64,000 nt of DNA from Zeus faber (lineage: Eukaryota > Chordata > Actinopteri > Zeiformes > Zeidae). Location: the NCBI GenBank assembly GCA_960531495.1, contig OY482847.1, positions 5,809,385-5,873,384 on the forward strand, in the 5' to 3' direction. Position 1 is the first letter of the stretch. Each line of letters opens with the position of its first letter. The notes beneath the pieces were generated by a model. The model made no database searches and was not told the origin of the DNA. It saw only the letters and a list, made by a program, of their open reading frames with translations. The position numbers and the translations under genes are program-made. This document shows positions 13,205 through 24,614 of this stretch, in pieces.

Positions 13205-14485
13205 TTGATTGATTAGGGTAAACTCCTTGAGATGTATGATCTCGTTTTCGAGGAGGTCCGAACATATGTCAAAACTACATGCATACAAAGGAGTGACAGA
13301 ATTACGAAAATAAAACAACTACAGCAACAAACAAACAAAAACAAACCATGTACATTCATAAAAATAAAAACATTGAAAAACACTACAACCCAGAGCTGGC
13401 AAGAGTTGACAGTTGACAGAAAAAGCGTGAGTGGATCACCAGATACAGTCGGGTATAATCGTCAGGTATAAACTGTAGAAATAGTTACCTTCATTGGCGA
13501 CAGGAGCAGTCAACCGCAAAGTAAAAAGACAGTCCCAGCTTAGACATACAAAGTGATGAAATGGATCTAATATCAACAGGTAAATGACTCCAATCTGCTG
13601 CGACGTTAAACATAAAAAGCTCTTTTGCTTAGAACGAGGGACAGAGAAATAGAACTGAGCAGAGTGCCGAACTTCATCATTTGAAGTAAAAGGTACAAGA
13701 TACTGTTGAAAATTTGGAAGAAAATTGAAATGAATACATTTAACTGTAAGTTGAAGCCAGTGGATGTGTCTTCCTTCAATTAGGGACGGCCATTTAAGCG
13801 AGTGTGAAAGGATATCCAAGGACAAATCTGCAGAGTTATTATATGCTATAATAAGCGGAACAAGGTCTGATTTGATGCGTTTTGATAGACAACATCACAA
13901 TAGTCAAGAATGGGATCGTATAAGTTGAGAGGCAAGTTCCTCCTTCCTATGAACACTGGCTGTTTTTGAGATCGTTGTCAAACATTGATTCCAAAGACTA
14001 CCTTATGTAAGACATGGTCAATGTGAGATTTGAGTTCGCAATCAAGCCACACACCAAGATATTTAATATAATCAACTTTATGCAAAAGAGTGCTGTCAGT
14101 CGTGGTTATTACACAAGAACCAAGTTTGGATTTAAGTTTCGGTCTGAATCCAAAGATCACAATATAGGACTTATTTTTGTTGATCGGAAACTTATTGTGT
14201 AAAAGCCAATCTTGTAGGATGTTAAAATCAGACTGAAGAGAAACTTGAATTTGTGGCACATCGGGTTTCAATCTGTATGTAACAGTGTCATCGGCATAAC
14301 GTTGAACATCACACTTATTGAAAACTGATGATAAAACGTTTACATGAATAGAGAAGAAAAGGGGTCCCAGTGTTGAACCTGGGGGAACACCTCTTTGATG
14401 AATCAACACAACAGATTCAATCCCTCGTAAGACAACACGTTGTTTTCTGTTATGAAAGTAAAATGAATGAATTGTTTTCTCAGCT
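13205..14485 (-). mobile_element. 5'-truncated L2/CR1-type LINE (reverse transcriptase end)
   Basis: On the minus strand a decayed reverse transcriptase is readable. RKQRVVLRGIESVVLIHQRG leads into the palm motif GVPPGSTLGPLFFS (usual GVPQGS), then the catalytic YADDT (about 14284-14298), then QSDFNILQDWLLHNKFPINK and DYIKYLGVWLD. After a frameshift the C-terminal domain continues (LKWPSLIEGRHIHWLQLTVK at about 13735-13800). The 3' end has the typical fish LINE tail, with gaaaacgagatcatacatct then aaggagt near 13219-13245. The endonuclease and 5' part are missing. It has the same orientation as itfg1. Confidence 0.88.
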
Positions 14486-15080
14486 GCCTGTGTATGTTTT
14501 CTCCCTTAAGAGACTAATACGTTTGGGGGTGATCCAAGGCAGATGTTTACCCGTGACCTTGGCAGTTTTCCAAGGAGCACCAAAGAAAACCCCCAAAGAA
14601 AGTGAAGGGCATTCAATGATCACTTTTGGCAAGCGACCGTGGCCCCGAGCCTCCACCTGGTCACAGCCGGGAGAAGAGTTACTGTTGGAATAAAGGTTTC
14701 TCCACTCACTCTTCTCATTTCCTGCTGATCGGGGCTGTCTGTCTTTTGGTTTGACCATCTGTCCATCGCTAATCCAGTCACCCATTAATCTCTCGATCTT
14801 TGGCCCATCAGTCAGCGATCAGTCACCCTGCTTTGGGAATCCTCCATGTCATCATGCAAAAGGAAATATAGCTGACCTGCAGCTGTATTCTAGTAAGTGC
14901 TTTCCACCTTTAACACTCCACTCTCGACCATATATTTATCTTTTTTCCAAGTTTTGAGCGTCTTTGCCTGTTATGTAGTTAAGCTACAGCGTGATCTATG
15001 GAAAAGGCCTGGAGGGGTCGTTTCATTTGACAGCTTTGTTTTTCTGTGCAGACATGCTCAATGATCGGAGCGATGCTACC

Positions 15081-15082
15081 AC

Positions 15083-15113
<31 letters not shown>

Positions 15114-15118
15114 ACACA
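15081..15118. repeat. Poly-C run followed by (CA)n
   Basis: About 18 C followed by about 20 bp CA. Confidence 0.9.
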
Positions 15119-15165
15119 CCCTGCCGAGGCTTCTGCCAGCCCCGAGGAGGGGGTGGGGGTGGGGG

Positions 15166-15236
15166 GGGTAGATAGATTGATAGACAGATTGATGGATAGA
15201 TGGATGGATGGATAGATGGATAGATGGATAGATAGG
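15166..15236. repeat. (GATA/GATG)n tetranucleotide repeat
   Basis: Imperfect array of gata, gatg and gaca units. Confidence 0.9.
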
Positions 15237-15673
15237 AGAGAGAGTGAGCTGGATGAGGGAATGGACAGGATGAACTCCCCTAGCAGGGATAAAAACTCAA
15301 TAGTAGTGATAGGAAGGTAAACAGGGGAGATGCTACCGCCAAATTAAAAACAGCAAACTCTGACTTCAGATCAAATCCCTGGTATTTAAATTTCAGCTTG
15401 GCGTCTGTGTGTGCTCCGACACAGAGCCAGGCACGTTTCCATCAGAGATCATCCTTTGTTCCAGAGGGTGTTGGTGCCACACACACTGTTCCATTGCCGG
15501 TGGGAATACAGGAAAATGAAAGGATTTTTGAGAGAGGTGAATGTTGAGATGAAAGGAATACTTTCTGTAAACTCACCTTTTGATGCGTTTTTTTTTTTTG
15601 ACCTCATACTAGGTCTGAATAACACTGACTTATATCTAAGGAAAATTGACTATAAATTCATAAAATGTGTCCA

Positions 15674-15710
15674 TATATATATATTCATCCATCTATCCAT
15701 ATATATATCT

Positions 15711-15756
<46 letters not shown>
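15674..15756. repeat. (AT)n microsatellite
   Basis: A 44-bp AT core (15713-15756), preceded by shorter atatat/ccatctat segments. Confidence 0.95.
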
Positions 15757-15758
<2 letters not shown>

Positions 15759-16663
15759 CAAGCAAATTGTCGAACCACTCTCGAATGGAAAATATTTAGT
15801 AGGTATATGTGGTCTTTGGGAAGCATCTGTCAACGTTTGAAACTAGGCAATTTGGTGAAAATCATTACAGTGTGAGGGGAAGTGGTGACAGATAAGATAT
15901 AATCTCAAATTTAAAGCTGCAATCATTTTACATTGGATCGCTAAAGGAAGCCATAGAAACTACACAACGTTGCCAAACGTGACTGCTCCTCCTCCACGAG
16001 GCTTCTCAGCCTTCCCAACAGAGGGGTCTTGTGACGCATTTCCATGTGGACTGAATCTGTGCAAGGAGTAAGGACACCATATTGCTTATTCTACTTTATG
16101 AACTAAGGTAGAATCCAAAAGGAATGGTGCAAGGAAATCAAGAGAATAATGGTGAGGGGAAGGGAAAGGCTGGTCGATACGTTACACAACTTGTCTTCTT
16201 CAATTTCGACGAGATGGCCAATGCTGGAAGGGCTGCATGCTAACTTTGTTAGCTCAATGCAAGGATTGGATTGTATGAGATGGAAACAATATCTATTGTA
16301 CACTTGTAGAAAAAGCTTGGAGAGAATGTCACGGTAACCACAAAGGATCGCATAAAATGTAATCTGCCACAGTCTGGCTTTGCATTTACCTCAAACACCC
16401 TTCCTTAAAAGTTGAACTTGAGTTGAGTGGTGCGGTGCAGTGTGAGTGCCTCTGGAGTTCCTCCTGGGTGTTATTTTTCTGTAGCTTTGGAGTTAAAACA
16501 GCAGAAAGTGGGACATCTTGAAAGATGGTGAGGTCCTATGGCGACATGGTGTCTCTACGTGTTAGTTTGTCTGGTTTTATATTTTAATGTCTTTCACAGG
16601 GTGCTTCATGTCCTTGTTGTTATTGATTTCTTCACAAGCACATGGTAACAAATTCCTAACGAC

Positions 16664-17432
16664 TAAAGCCTGGCCCGCACTACAAGATTTCTCAAATCTT
16701 AACAGATTTGAAACGAGAGACCCCACACATAATGAAATATCATGATGCATTTGTCAGTTTTGTTCCTATAGTTTGTGGAGAACAAAGATTTCCCAAACGG
16801 CGCAAAACACACCCACAGATTCCATTCACCAGCAACCAGAGTCCTAATCTCGTGAAGATTTGACACCGAGGTGTGGCTACGCCAGGTTTCCAGAGTCCCG
16901 ACTCTCAAAACCGGAAATGTCACGGTCAAACGTGACTAGAGCATGGTGTCAAACATGGTGGCTGGAACGAGCAATGCCACTTTGAGCACTATTTGTTTCA
17001 CAGAAAATGAAAATCCAAAAAGGAAAACAGAAAAAAAACAAAAAAAAAAAACGATGGAGACGTCGAGACGGCGTGAACCTGGACGGTACATGTTGCAGCG
17101 TTTCGCTGCGTTGGCTGCGCTTGTGTTTCTGACTTGTTCTATTTGGCTATCGATCGCTCCCACGTGACAATCCACAGCCTGCGTCCTCGGCCGTCCTCCA
17201 GATCCCCCCCTCGCGCTACATGATATCTGATCGTTAATATTGAACATGTTTAATATTTGCAATTTCAGTAGGTAGTTTTACTTCTTACAAGTAAGAAGTA
17301 AACAACACTCGCAACATACCTCCCACCGCAGGATAATCTGGCTAGATAATCTTTCGAACCATCAAAGAATCAGGATTCGCTCCTGATTGTCGCCCAAAAT
17401 CGGCTTTATTATCTTGTGTGTATCCGCTTCAG
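16664..17432 (+). mobile_element. Non-autonomous DNA transposon, copy 2
   Basis: Same family and orientation as 6671-7323. It starts taaagcctggcccgcactac and ends caaaatcggctttattatct ... atccgcttcagt. It contains the shared internal block gtgacaatccacagcctgcg at about 17165. A 12-bp perfect palindrome with a 2-nt loop (tttacttcttac/aa/gtaagaagtaaa, 17277-17302) is present only in this copy. Confidence 0.7.
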
Positions 17433-18454
17433 TTGGTATGGCAGTTAAGTATTGCATCTTGAATCAGATTATCAGCGAGCAGTGCTGCTCACCCGTTGCT
17501 CCTCTCTGCTAAATATTTTAACTAAGCTTCCTCAGCATTACCTGCTGCATTATATTTCCCCCGAAGCAACAATTCCTTGAGTTGAACTGTTTTATACATA
17601 AGATATGTAAAGGTATTCACATCCAAATAATTGATTAAGCAGTACATCTGATGAAGGTCTCATTAAAGTCACAAATTGTGAAATGCAATGAACGGGCGAG
17701 AAACGATTATTGGATTTTTGGTACAAAAATGTCAGTTCTGCGACCCTGGGTTGCCGGAAGCCTCTTTCACACTACGACCGCAAAAATCTCGGCCTCTTGC
17801 AAGGTAAAATCAATCTAGTGGAGTATGCAGTGATGGTTTTGTGATTTTGACCAAAAACTGGTCTAAACATTGGGCAGTGACAACATCTCCAGGTGTAGGG
17901 GAATCTCTTACCTGCCCTGGAATGCCTCAACTAATATTTTAGTTATAATCCGTTAATTTCAAAGAAAATAACCCAAATGATCCCCTGTGTACCGAACAGT
18001 ACACATGGCTGGTACTGTCGTCAGTATCAGCAGATGGAAACTGTAAAAACATTTTTTGTTTTGCCTTGTAGGGAGCTGCCATTTTGAGGCTTGAATTCAC
18101 CGGTTAATTTTCAAAAAGATAAATAAAAAAATAAAAAATCACCAGTTGAGGACCTAATTTGTATGGAGCTCAGTATCTAATGGGCTGATATATAACACAG
18201 TGATGGAAGATAGGGAGCCACACAGACAGCTCATTAAAAGAAAAAACTCAACTATCCTTGGCTGACGACAACAGTAAATCCCTCAGCACGAAACAGAAAA
18301 AGCAACAATCTCTTAATGCTCTTCTTCTCTCTCCCCATCTCTCTCGTGCCTTTGTTTGACAATTTGTTCTGCCAAAAAGCAGCTCAGTCACATAAAGCAA
18401 AAGTGCGCCTGGCCGGATGGTTTTCCAGGCGGTCACAGGCAATGAATTCTGAAG

Positions 18455-18765
18455 AGGTTTGGTGATTTAATGACCCCGACCGAGACGCATAAAAGGTCAA
18501 ATTGAATCAACTCCAGCCAAATAAAAGAAATCGAGCATCACAACCGGCAGCCAGAGACACAGGGAAGGAGACAGGGAGGGAAACAGACGGGGAGAGACAG
18601 AGAGAGAGAGAAAGTGAGTGAAACACATACATAGAGGTGCTCCGGGAGGTGCACAAACGCTGAAGGGAGGTGAGGGACGTCGATGAACAAGATGGGAGGA
18701 GGGCGACATGCACAAGGCAGGGAGGGAGAACAGAGGCAGACTGGCAAAAATACAGAACACATGTT

Positions 18766-18767
<2 letters not shown>
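18455..18767 (-). repeat. Inverted duplication, right arm (exon D flank)
   Basis: Reverse complement of 11626-11932. Its inner end merges with the CA/TG array beside the exon D donor. The exon itself is not duplicated in the other arm. Confidence 0.95.

Positions 18768-18812
<45 letters not shown>
18766..18812. repeat. (TG)n microsatellite at the exon D splice donor
   Basis: 47 bp TG on the plus strand, CA in the itfg1 transcript, beginning about 10 nt downstream of the exon D 5' splice site. Confidence 0.97.
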
Positions 18813-18814
<2 letters not shown>

Positions 18815-18822
18815 GCACTGAC

Positions 18823-18901
18823 CTGAGGCGTTTTTTAGGTAGCCGTTAGCGTCCATGGTGGTGTACATGACGTAGGGCCCCGGCTGGTTGACTCCGTAAG
18901 G
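18823..18901 (-). CDS. itfg1: itfg1 exon D (lumenal domain)
   Basis: Internal exon of 79 bp, with a tccacag acceptor above 18901 and a gtcagt donor below 18823. It starts in phase 0: 26 codons, PYGVNQPGPYVMYTTMDANG then YLKNAS, plus one base of a split codon. The motif GVNQPGPY-MYTT-DANGYLKN is one of the most conserved parts of ITFG1 as I recall it. N-A-S is a potential N-glycosylation site. The donor lacks the strong gtaagt consensus and is followed only about 10 nt into the intron by a 47-bp CA array (TG on the plus strand, 18766-18812). CA repeats can act as hnRNP L-dependent splicing elements. Skipping would shift the frame. The intron just past that array is one arm of a large inverted duplication. 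Confidence 0.95.
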
Positions 18902-18992
18902 CTGTGGACACACAAACACCGCGACGACAGATGTTAGTACTTATTGAGAAAAAAGGATCTTCTCTCCATTCGACAACTGTTCCGATCGGTCC

Positions 18993-19525
18993 ATTCACCT
19001 AACCATCTATTCCTCCATCCGTCCATCCATCATTCCATCCATCCATCCATCCCACTGTCCATCCATTCATCCTCCCCCATTCATCAAATAATTTAATGCG
19101 TGATGCAGTCTTATCCTTTTTCCCTTATTCCTACCGATCTATCGATAGGAATCGTTCCTATCGATCCATCTATCTATCTATCTATCTACCTCTTCACCTA
19201 TCTACCTCTCCACCACTCCACCTATCTATCTACCTCTCCATCTATCTATCTATCTATCTATCTCTCAATCTACCTCTCCATCTACCCATCTATCGATCTA
19301 TTTATCTATCCATCCGTCCGTCCGTCCGTCTGTCTATCTATCATCCGTCCACCCATACACCTGTTCCACCCATACCTTATCCATTCCATCTGTTCATCTA
19401 TCTATTCTTCGGTCGTACTGTCAATCCATCCTCCTGCCTTTCATCCATCTATCATCGCTCTCATCTAACTCTCCCTCCATCTATCCACCATCTATGCACC
19501 CCTCCACCCATCCATCCCTCCCTCC
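18993..19525. repeat. (CCAT/CTAT/CCGT)n tetranucleotide field
   Basis: About 530 bp of imperfect pyrimidine-rich tetranucleotide units (ccat, ctat, ccgt, ctac), with blocks of pure ctat at 19167-19190 and 19236-19265 and of ccgt at 19313-19330. Confidence 0.95.
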
Positions 19526-19699
19526 TGCATCCCACCAGCCTTCCTGAGAGGAGGTGAGAGTGAAGCAGGTGGAGGAAGTGGAAAACACTCACACAATTGT
19601 AAGATTCTGCGTGAGGAGCAGGATGACATTGAAAAAGTTTCCCTCCTCGGAGAGCGACATGGCTGTCTGTTGCATGCTGCTGGAATCTGGCTTTGTTTT

Positions 19700-19843
19700 T
19701 TTTTTTTGTTTTTTTTTTATTACTTTTTTTTTTCTATCATTTTTTTAACTGTTTAACATTTGCTGGTTAACGGTTAAACAGTTAATCATTAATATCCCTA
19801 GCGCACAACACAATATTTTGGCCTGTTATGACCCACCCCCATG

Positions 19844-19854
<11 letters not shown>
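19700..19854 (+). repeat. Interspersed repeat X (inverted copy at 41.8 kb)
   Basis: T-rich stretch, then ttaactgtttaacatttgct and ggttaacggttaaacagtta, then gcgcacaacacaatattttg, ending at acccacccccatgctgtgtg and a TG array. The reverse complement recurs at 41797-41965 with the same block order and an adjoining CA array. Confidence 0.8.
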
Positions 19855-19882
<28 letters not shown>

Positions 19883-20368
19883 CGTGTGTGGGGGTAATCA
19901 GAGGACAAAGTTATCTCTTCATTTTGGAGGGGCGACAGCCGATGAATGAGCTGTCGCGTCGATCTGAACTTCGCACTCGCTAATTACAAGTCTGCAACTC
20001 GCTCTGCCTTTTGCGCGCGCGTACACAGACGGAGGGGAAAGCAGGAGAGACTCGACTCTTGCGAGACGCAACCGTTGATCCGGAGAGAAATAGAAATGAG
20101 CCATTGAAAAGAAAATTCTTGGTTAAGAAAAGGGCGAGCGAGCGAGCGAGAGAGCGAGAGAGAGAGAGAGAGAGAGATGAGACAGACGAGATGAGACAGC
20201 AGAGGAGGAGAGGCGGGGCGCGGCAGCAGGCTGATCGGGAGAGCGACGGCGAGAGAGGAGGAGGGGAGAGATAGACGGAGTGATGGATGAGGTGGTGAAA
20301 GGGGAGAGAGAGAGAGTTGGGGAGAGAGACAGAGCAAGAGGCTAGAGAGAGAGAGAGAGAGAGGGGTA

Positions 20369-20748
20369 GAAACATCCCGAAGCTGCACTCGTCCGCAGCA
20401 TTCATCACTCCCCTCAGACGGAGGATTGTCGGGACGCCGGCGGGGGCTAGGCAGTGACGGGACGGACTCTGTCACGCCCAAAAAACAAACCTCTCCACAG
20501 CCACCTGGCGACACCCGAGGTATCTCCGTACCAAGGAAACACAACACCGCGGATGGAATCAAAAGTAAATACAGTGCTCAAATGAGCATTTGGTTGTCGT
20601 TATTAAAAATACTATACAGTGTAGAAACACTGTATTTCTAAACGTTTATCAAGGTAAAATAAATAAAGCACAGTGTAAGTGGACACACCTCCCACAAACA
20701 CGTGCACTAGAGCTAGATATTGATCACAAATCGATTCGATATCAAGGG
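20369..20748 (+). repeat. Tandemly duplicated intronic unit, copy 1
   Basis: Begins gaaacatcccgaagctgcac, contains ctctgtcacgcccaaaaaac, and ends ttcgatatcaaggg. About 380 bp, highly similar to 21412-21754. It includes roughly 32 bp (around gaggtatctccgtaccaagg) absent from copy 2. Confidence 0.93.
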
Positions 20749-21180
20749 TCTTGATATGATTCTATATCGATTTGTTGATATCATACTGTATATACAAAAT
20801 AAGAATTGCTACCAACTTTTCGGATGACCAGCCATTACAAAGACATTTCATGAGCAAATTCAGTCTAATACAGGAATTCTGTTCATTTGTGACGATGGCG
20901 GTATCAATTACAGTGGAACTTGGCGGCATAACTTCCAAAGAAATGATCGACATTACAATGTTTGTATTGATTCAGAAATTGAAACAATATAAAATAATAG
21001 TATCATAGTACACTTTGTGTATAACGGACACCTACGGCCGAGGGCGAGGCTTCATACAGTGGAAGTAGATGCTCATCTGCCTCCCTTGCTGAAAAGCACT
21101 GCTGTACAACCCAATGAAGCGCCGTGTGCAGTGATGTCCTTCTCAGTTTATTTGACCTTCCTTCGAGAGACGTGTTTACG

Positions 21181-21203
21181 ACAACAACAACAACAACAAC
21201 AAA
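21181..21203. repeat. (CAA)n trinucleotide repeat
   Basis: acaacaacaacaacaacaac, about 23 bp. Confidence 0.9.
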
Positions 21204-21411
21204 CAGGTCTCAGACGCTAACCCGGATGGAACGATGACAACAAACGACAATGCAAGCAAACAAGATCATTGTCACCGCTAATAATAACAACGACATAAGT
21301 GGCGGGCTAGTCCTCAACGCTCACAGTGCAGCATGACCTATATTAGGATTGTCACTTGTCTTTGTCGAGAGAGAGAGACAGGGAGAGAGAGAGAGAGACA
21401 GGAAAACATCA

Positions 21412-21754
21412 GAAACATCCCGGAGCTGCACTCGTCCGCAGCATTCATCACTCCCCTCAGTCGGGGGATCGTCGGGACGCCGGCGGGGGCGGCGCAGTGG
21501 CGGGGCGGACTCTGTCACGCCCAAAAAACAAACCTCTCCACAGCCACCTGGCGACACCGCGGATGGAATCAAAAGTAAATACAGTGCTCAAATGAGCATT
21601 TGGTCATCGTTATTAAAAATACTTGTGTAGAAACACTGTATATCTAGACGTTTATCAAGCTAAAATAAATAAAGCACAGCGTAAGTGGACACACCTCCCA
21701 CAAACACGTGCACTAGAGCTAGATATTGGTCACAAATTGATTCAACATCAAGGG
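21412..21754 (+). repeat. Tandemly duplicated intronic unit, copy 2
   Basis: Same unit as 20369-20748, about 343 bp. It lacks the internal block that in copy 1 is bounded by cgacacc/aacacc microhomology. Confidence 0.93.
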
Positions 21755-21804
21755 ACTCTGTCACGCCCAAAAAACAAAGCTCTCCACAGCCACCTGGCGA
21801 CACC
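21753..21804 (+). repeat. Partial third copy of the duplicated unit
   Basis: 52 bp starting ggactctgtcacgcccaaaa and ending cacctggcgacacc, abutting the end of copy 2. Confidence 0.9.
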
Positions 21805-22071
21805 CCACCCCGTAACACCATGTGCGGAACACCAGACGCTCTGCTGGTCTCATCTCGCCGAGAAAATAGAACATTTCTGTGTGAAAACAACTTACAATTA
21901 TCAAGCGACGGAAAACTAAAGGGAGGACTTGAATTGAGTAAAAACGAAAACAAACAGGGGAAAATAAAGAAGAAAAAAAAAAAGAAAAACAAGGTTTTGG
22001 AGACCGTTAGATGAACAAGATAGAAGCCCATTAAACAGGTCGCTAAACAGGAAGATGGGTGGGACACTTAC

Positions 22072-22115
22072 CGTCACATTTTCCGGGCAGTCGTTGGAGC
22101 ACAGGCCACTGAGCA
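22072..22115 (-). CDS. itfg1: itfg1 exon C (44-bp micro-exon)
   Basis: Very short internal exon of 44 bp. The acceptor is preceded by a CT-rich tract (GA run on the plus strand, 22120-22133) ending ccgcag; the donor is gtaagt. Two bases complete the valine codon left open by exon B, then 14 codons follow, ending in phase 0. The product VLSGLCSNDCPENVT carries a Cys-x4-Cys pair and an N-V-T glycosylation sequon. VLSGLCSNDCP is strictly conserved in ITFG1 as I recall it, while the ENVT end differs from mammals (RKIT in my recollection), so this sequon may be lineage-specific. The exon is flanked by the 18.6-kb intron upstream and a 3.2-kb intron downstream. Skipping it would shift the frame (44 is not a multiple of 3). 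Confidence 0.93.
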
Positions 22116-23885
22116 CTGCGGAGAGAGAGAGAGAGGGGGGGGGGTGTTATTTGTGACTCATCCCCTGTTGCATATCCCGGCCCGGTTGACAAACGGGGGG
22201 CCGCGCTACGTCGCGAACAAGCGCGGAGGAATGAGACGGGTCAAACTAATTTCACACTTGAAATGGAGGAAATGAACCCGGCGCGCACGGTGGCCGCGCC
22301 GGTCCCCCGAAGGACAACCCTCCACCGCAAGCCATTATGTTGTTTGACACGTTTCCGCGTCGTCGTCTCAATATGACCATCTGTCTCTGAGGGCCTCCTC
22401 CGTGTTCTGTCGGTTTGGACTAAACAAAACAAAAGACGGATGGATAAATAAATTTGAGACAGTGACAGACACAATAAAGGTGCTCCAGAGTAAACTGCAC
22501 GCGTGTGCGTACATACACGAGGAGGTGTTGCAGCAATTTGCGATCGCCAGCAGCGCGAGGGACCAAATCCTGCTGAATTGCTAATCAGTGGTTAAAGGAG
22601 TGACGCCATTAGCATACTAATTGGGTCCGGGGGTTTGGGCTGCCTTGAGTCCGCCTGATGGAGTTTCTCTAAAGTCCAATGCGCCGTTAATTAGGCGAGT
22701 CCCCACATCGGTAACAAACATCCCGTTGAAGGCAACTATGGCGGGGATTACGCTTAAAAACCAGGGTCTGCTAGCAGAGTGACGGACAGGTCGAGGTGGT
22801 GCCACTAAGCCGTCAGAATCAATTCAGTGCGAGCACTTCCAAGGAAAATGTTCATGCCTTTTCATTAAAAACTGAATATACATCTGCTCTGTATATGGTC
22901 TCAGTTTTGTGTTCATTTTGGTCCAAACTTGCATCACCAAGAAGAAGAAATGACATGTATTTTATCTCGTGGGTGAGCCCTTTGTTAGAATTAGAAGTAC
23001 ACTATGGAATGTGGACAACACTGTGTCTCCATAGCAACGCCTGCTTTCATCTGTCACTCCAACGAAGTTACGGACTTTTTAGGAGACAGCATCTCTTGAA
23101 AAAATAAAAAATAAAATAAAATACTTTCTATACCTTTTTTTCTTTTTTAAAATATGACAAGTCATCATGATATCTTTAATATAATTTGGATTCATATATT
23201 TAAATTGAAGTTTAAAGTGATGACATGACCATTGCGAGCGTTTTGAGTTTTTTTTACAGTGGGCAAATTGCTTTCCTTGCTTTTCCACGGCCAATACTGG
23301 ATGAGGAAAACAAAGGTTGGATCAGCATGGTCATCACACAAATGGCCCACAGTTCCCCATGCACTGTTTTCAGAAAGTTAGCCCTTCCTCTCCATGCTTT
23401 CTCATTCAATCCTCTCTGAAGCTTGTTCATTTATTTCTCTCCAATGTTTTCCACTGTTCCCGCACAGCTTCCAACTAATTCCTCAGCATTGTCAGCCTTT
23501 CATGACAGCACGTGCCTATCTGAGTCATACAGTCATGGCTCACCCAGAGGAAATGTTGCTTGTGTTATGAGGCTCAACTTGTATTCAACATTTTAAATGT
23601 GAGCCGTAATGCCAAGTGATTCAACACTGCCTGCTCTGAATACCCAGTTCTTTTTTTGTAAAGTTCATTCTAAGATGATTGATTTTTGGGAAATACTGAA
23701 AAGTAGTTTGCAGCATGTGGTGAATACATAAGTTCCAATGTTAATAATTTAAGGTTAATTATGACCGTTTTGAAATACGTAAATGCTGTATCCAAGTATG
23801 AGCCCAGTCAGGACTCGATTCTTCCATGTCAGATTTTTACTTTGCATATTTGGTGTGTAACCCCTCTGCAATCCTCTTCTCCAAC

Positions 23886-24128
23886 ACATTACATTACATT
23901 ACATTACATTACATTTCATTTAGCAGACGCTTTTTCATTTAGCAGACGCTTTTATCCAAAGCGACTTACAATTGTTCAAACACCGACGGACGCAGCCATC
24001 AGGAGCAATTAGGGGTTAAGTGTCTTGCTCAAGGACACTACAGCATGCTAGCAGGAGGAGCCTGGGATCCAACCAGCAACCTTTAGATCACTAGACCACA
24101 AGCTCTACCGCCTGAGCTACCGCCCCCC
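23886..24128 (-). mobile_element. tRNA-derived SINE, copy 1 (minus strand)
   Basis: Read on the minus strand it starts ggggggcggtagctcaggcg (A box TAGCTCAGGCGG). It has a damaged B box (GGTTGGATCC where copy 2 has GGTTCGATCC), a central region with gtgtccttgagcaagacact, and the fish SINE tail cgctttggataaaagcgtct, ending in (ATGTA)n. A 19-bp tail segment (aaaagcgtctgctaaatga) is tandemly duplicated. About 98 percent identical to 46108-46318. The layout fits V-SINE-type teleost elements. It lies in the same orientation as itfg1. Confidence 0.9.
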
Positions 24129-24578
24129 ACAAAACGTAATAGTAATATAGCCTAATTAATGAGTGGCGTACTTCAAAAAAAAATACTGTCAAACATCAAA
24201 TAATGGACAAAATTGTAATCCTGTCGTATGATATCTTCTTACCAGTAGACTCAAGTGGGAAATCTTACAAAATGTTTTCATCCAAGAAATGATGGAGATC
24301 GTGGATTTCTGTCAGTTCCCTATGGAACAGAGGTAGAGCAGAAGTTGACAGCCTTAACCCCCCCCAAATTTTGCTTCCTTCTTGAGCAAAGACGTTAATT
24401 ATCGGGATGGGTATTTGTTGTTTGTGAATCCCCAGGGTAAGCGTCATTATATTGAAACATAAACAATCAGTTTGTCAAAATGAATTAATAAGTGTACAGC
24501 GTATGCATAAGCCTGAGATTTTGACCCCACGTGACTGGGGTGCGAAATACATTTAACAAGATGCTTTTAATGTGAAAA

Positions 24579-24582
<4 letters not shown>

Positions 24583-24614
<32 letters not shown>
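24583..24614. repeat. (TG)n microsatellite
   Basis: About 32 bp TG array. Confidence 0.93.

Larger units (their letters stand above)
18902..22071 (-). other. itfg1 intron C-D (3.2 kb)
   Basis: Contains a CCAT/CTAT tetranucleotide field, a repeat shared with 41.8 kb, GA-rich tracts and a triplicated 340-380 bp unit. No exon is seen; the protein joins directly from exon C to exon D. Confidence 0.9.

Noticed and set aside
18993..19525. CRISPR-like or minisatellite array
   Set aside because: Units are imperfect tetranucleotides without fixed repeats and spacers; eukaryotic simple sequence.
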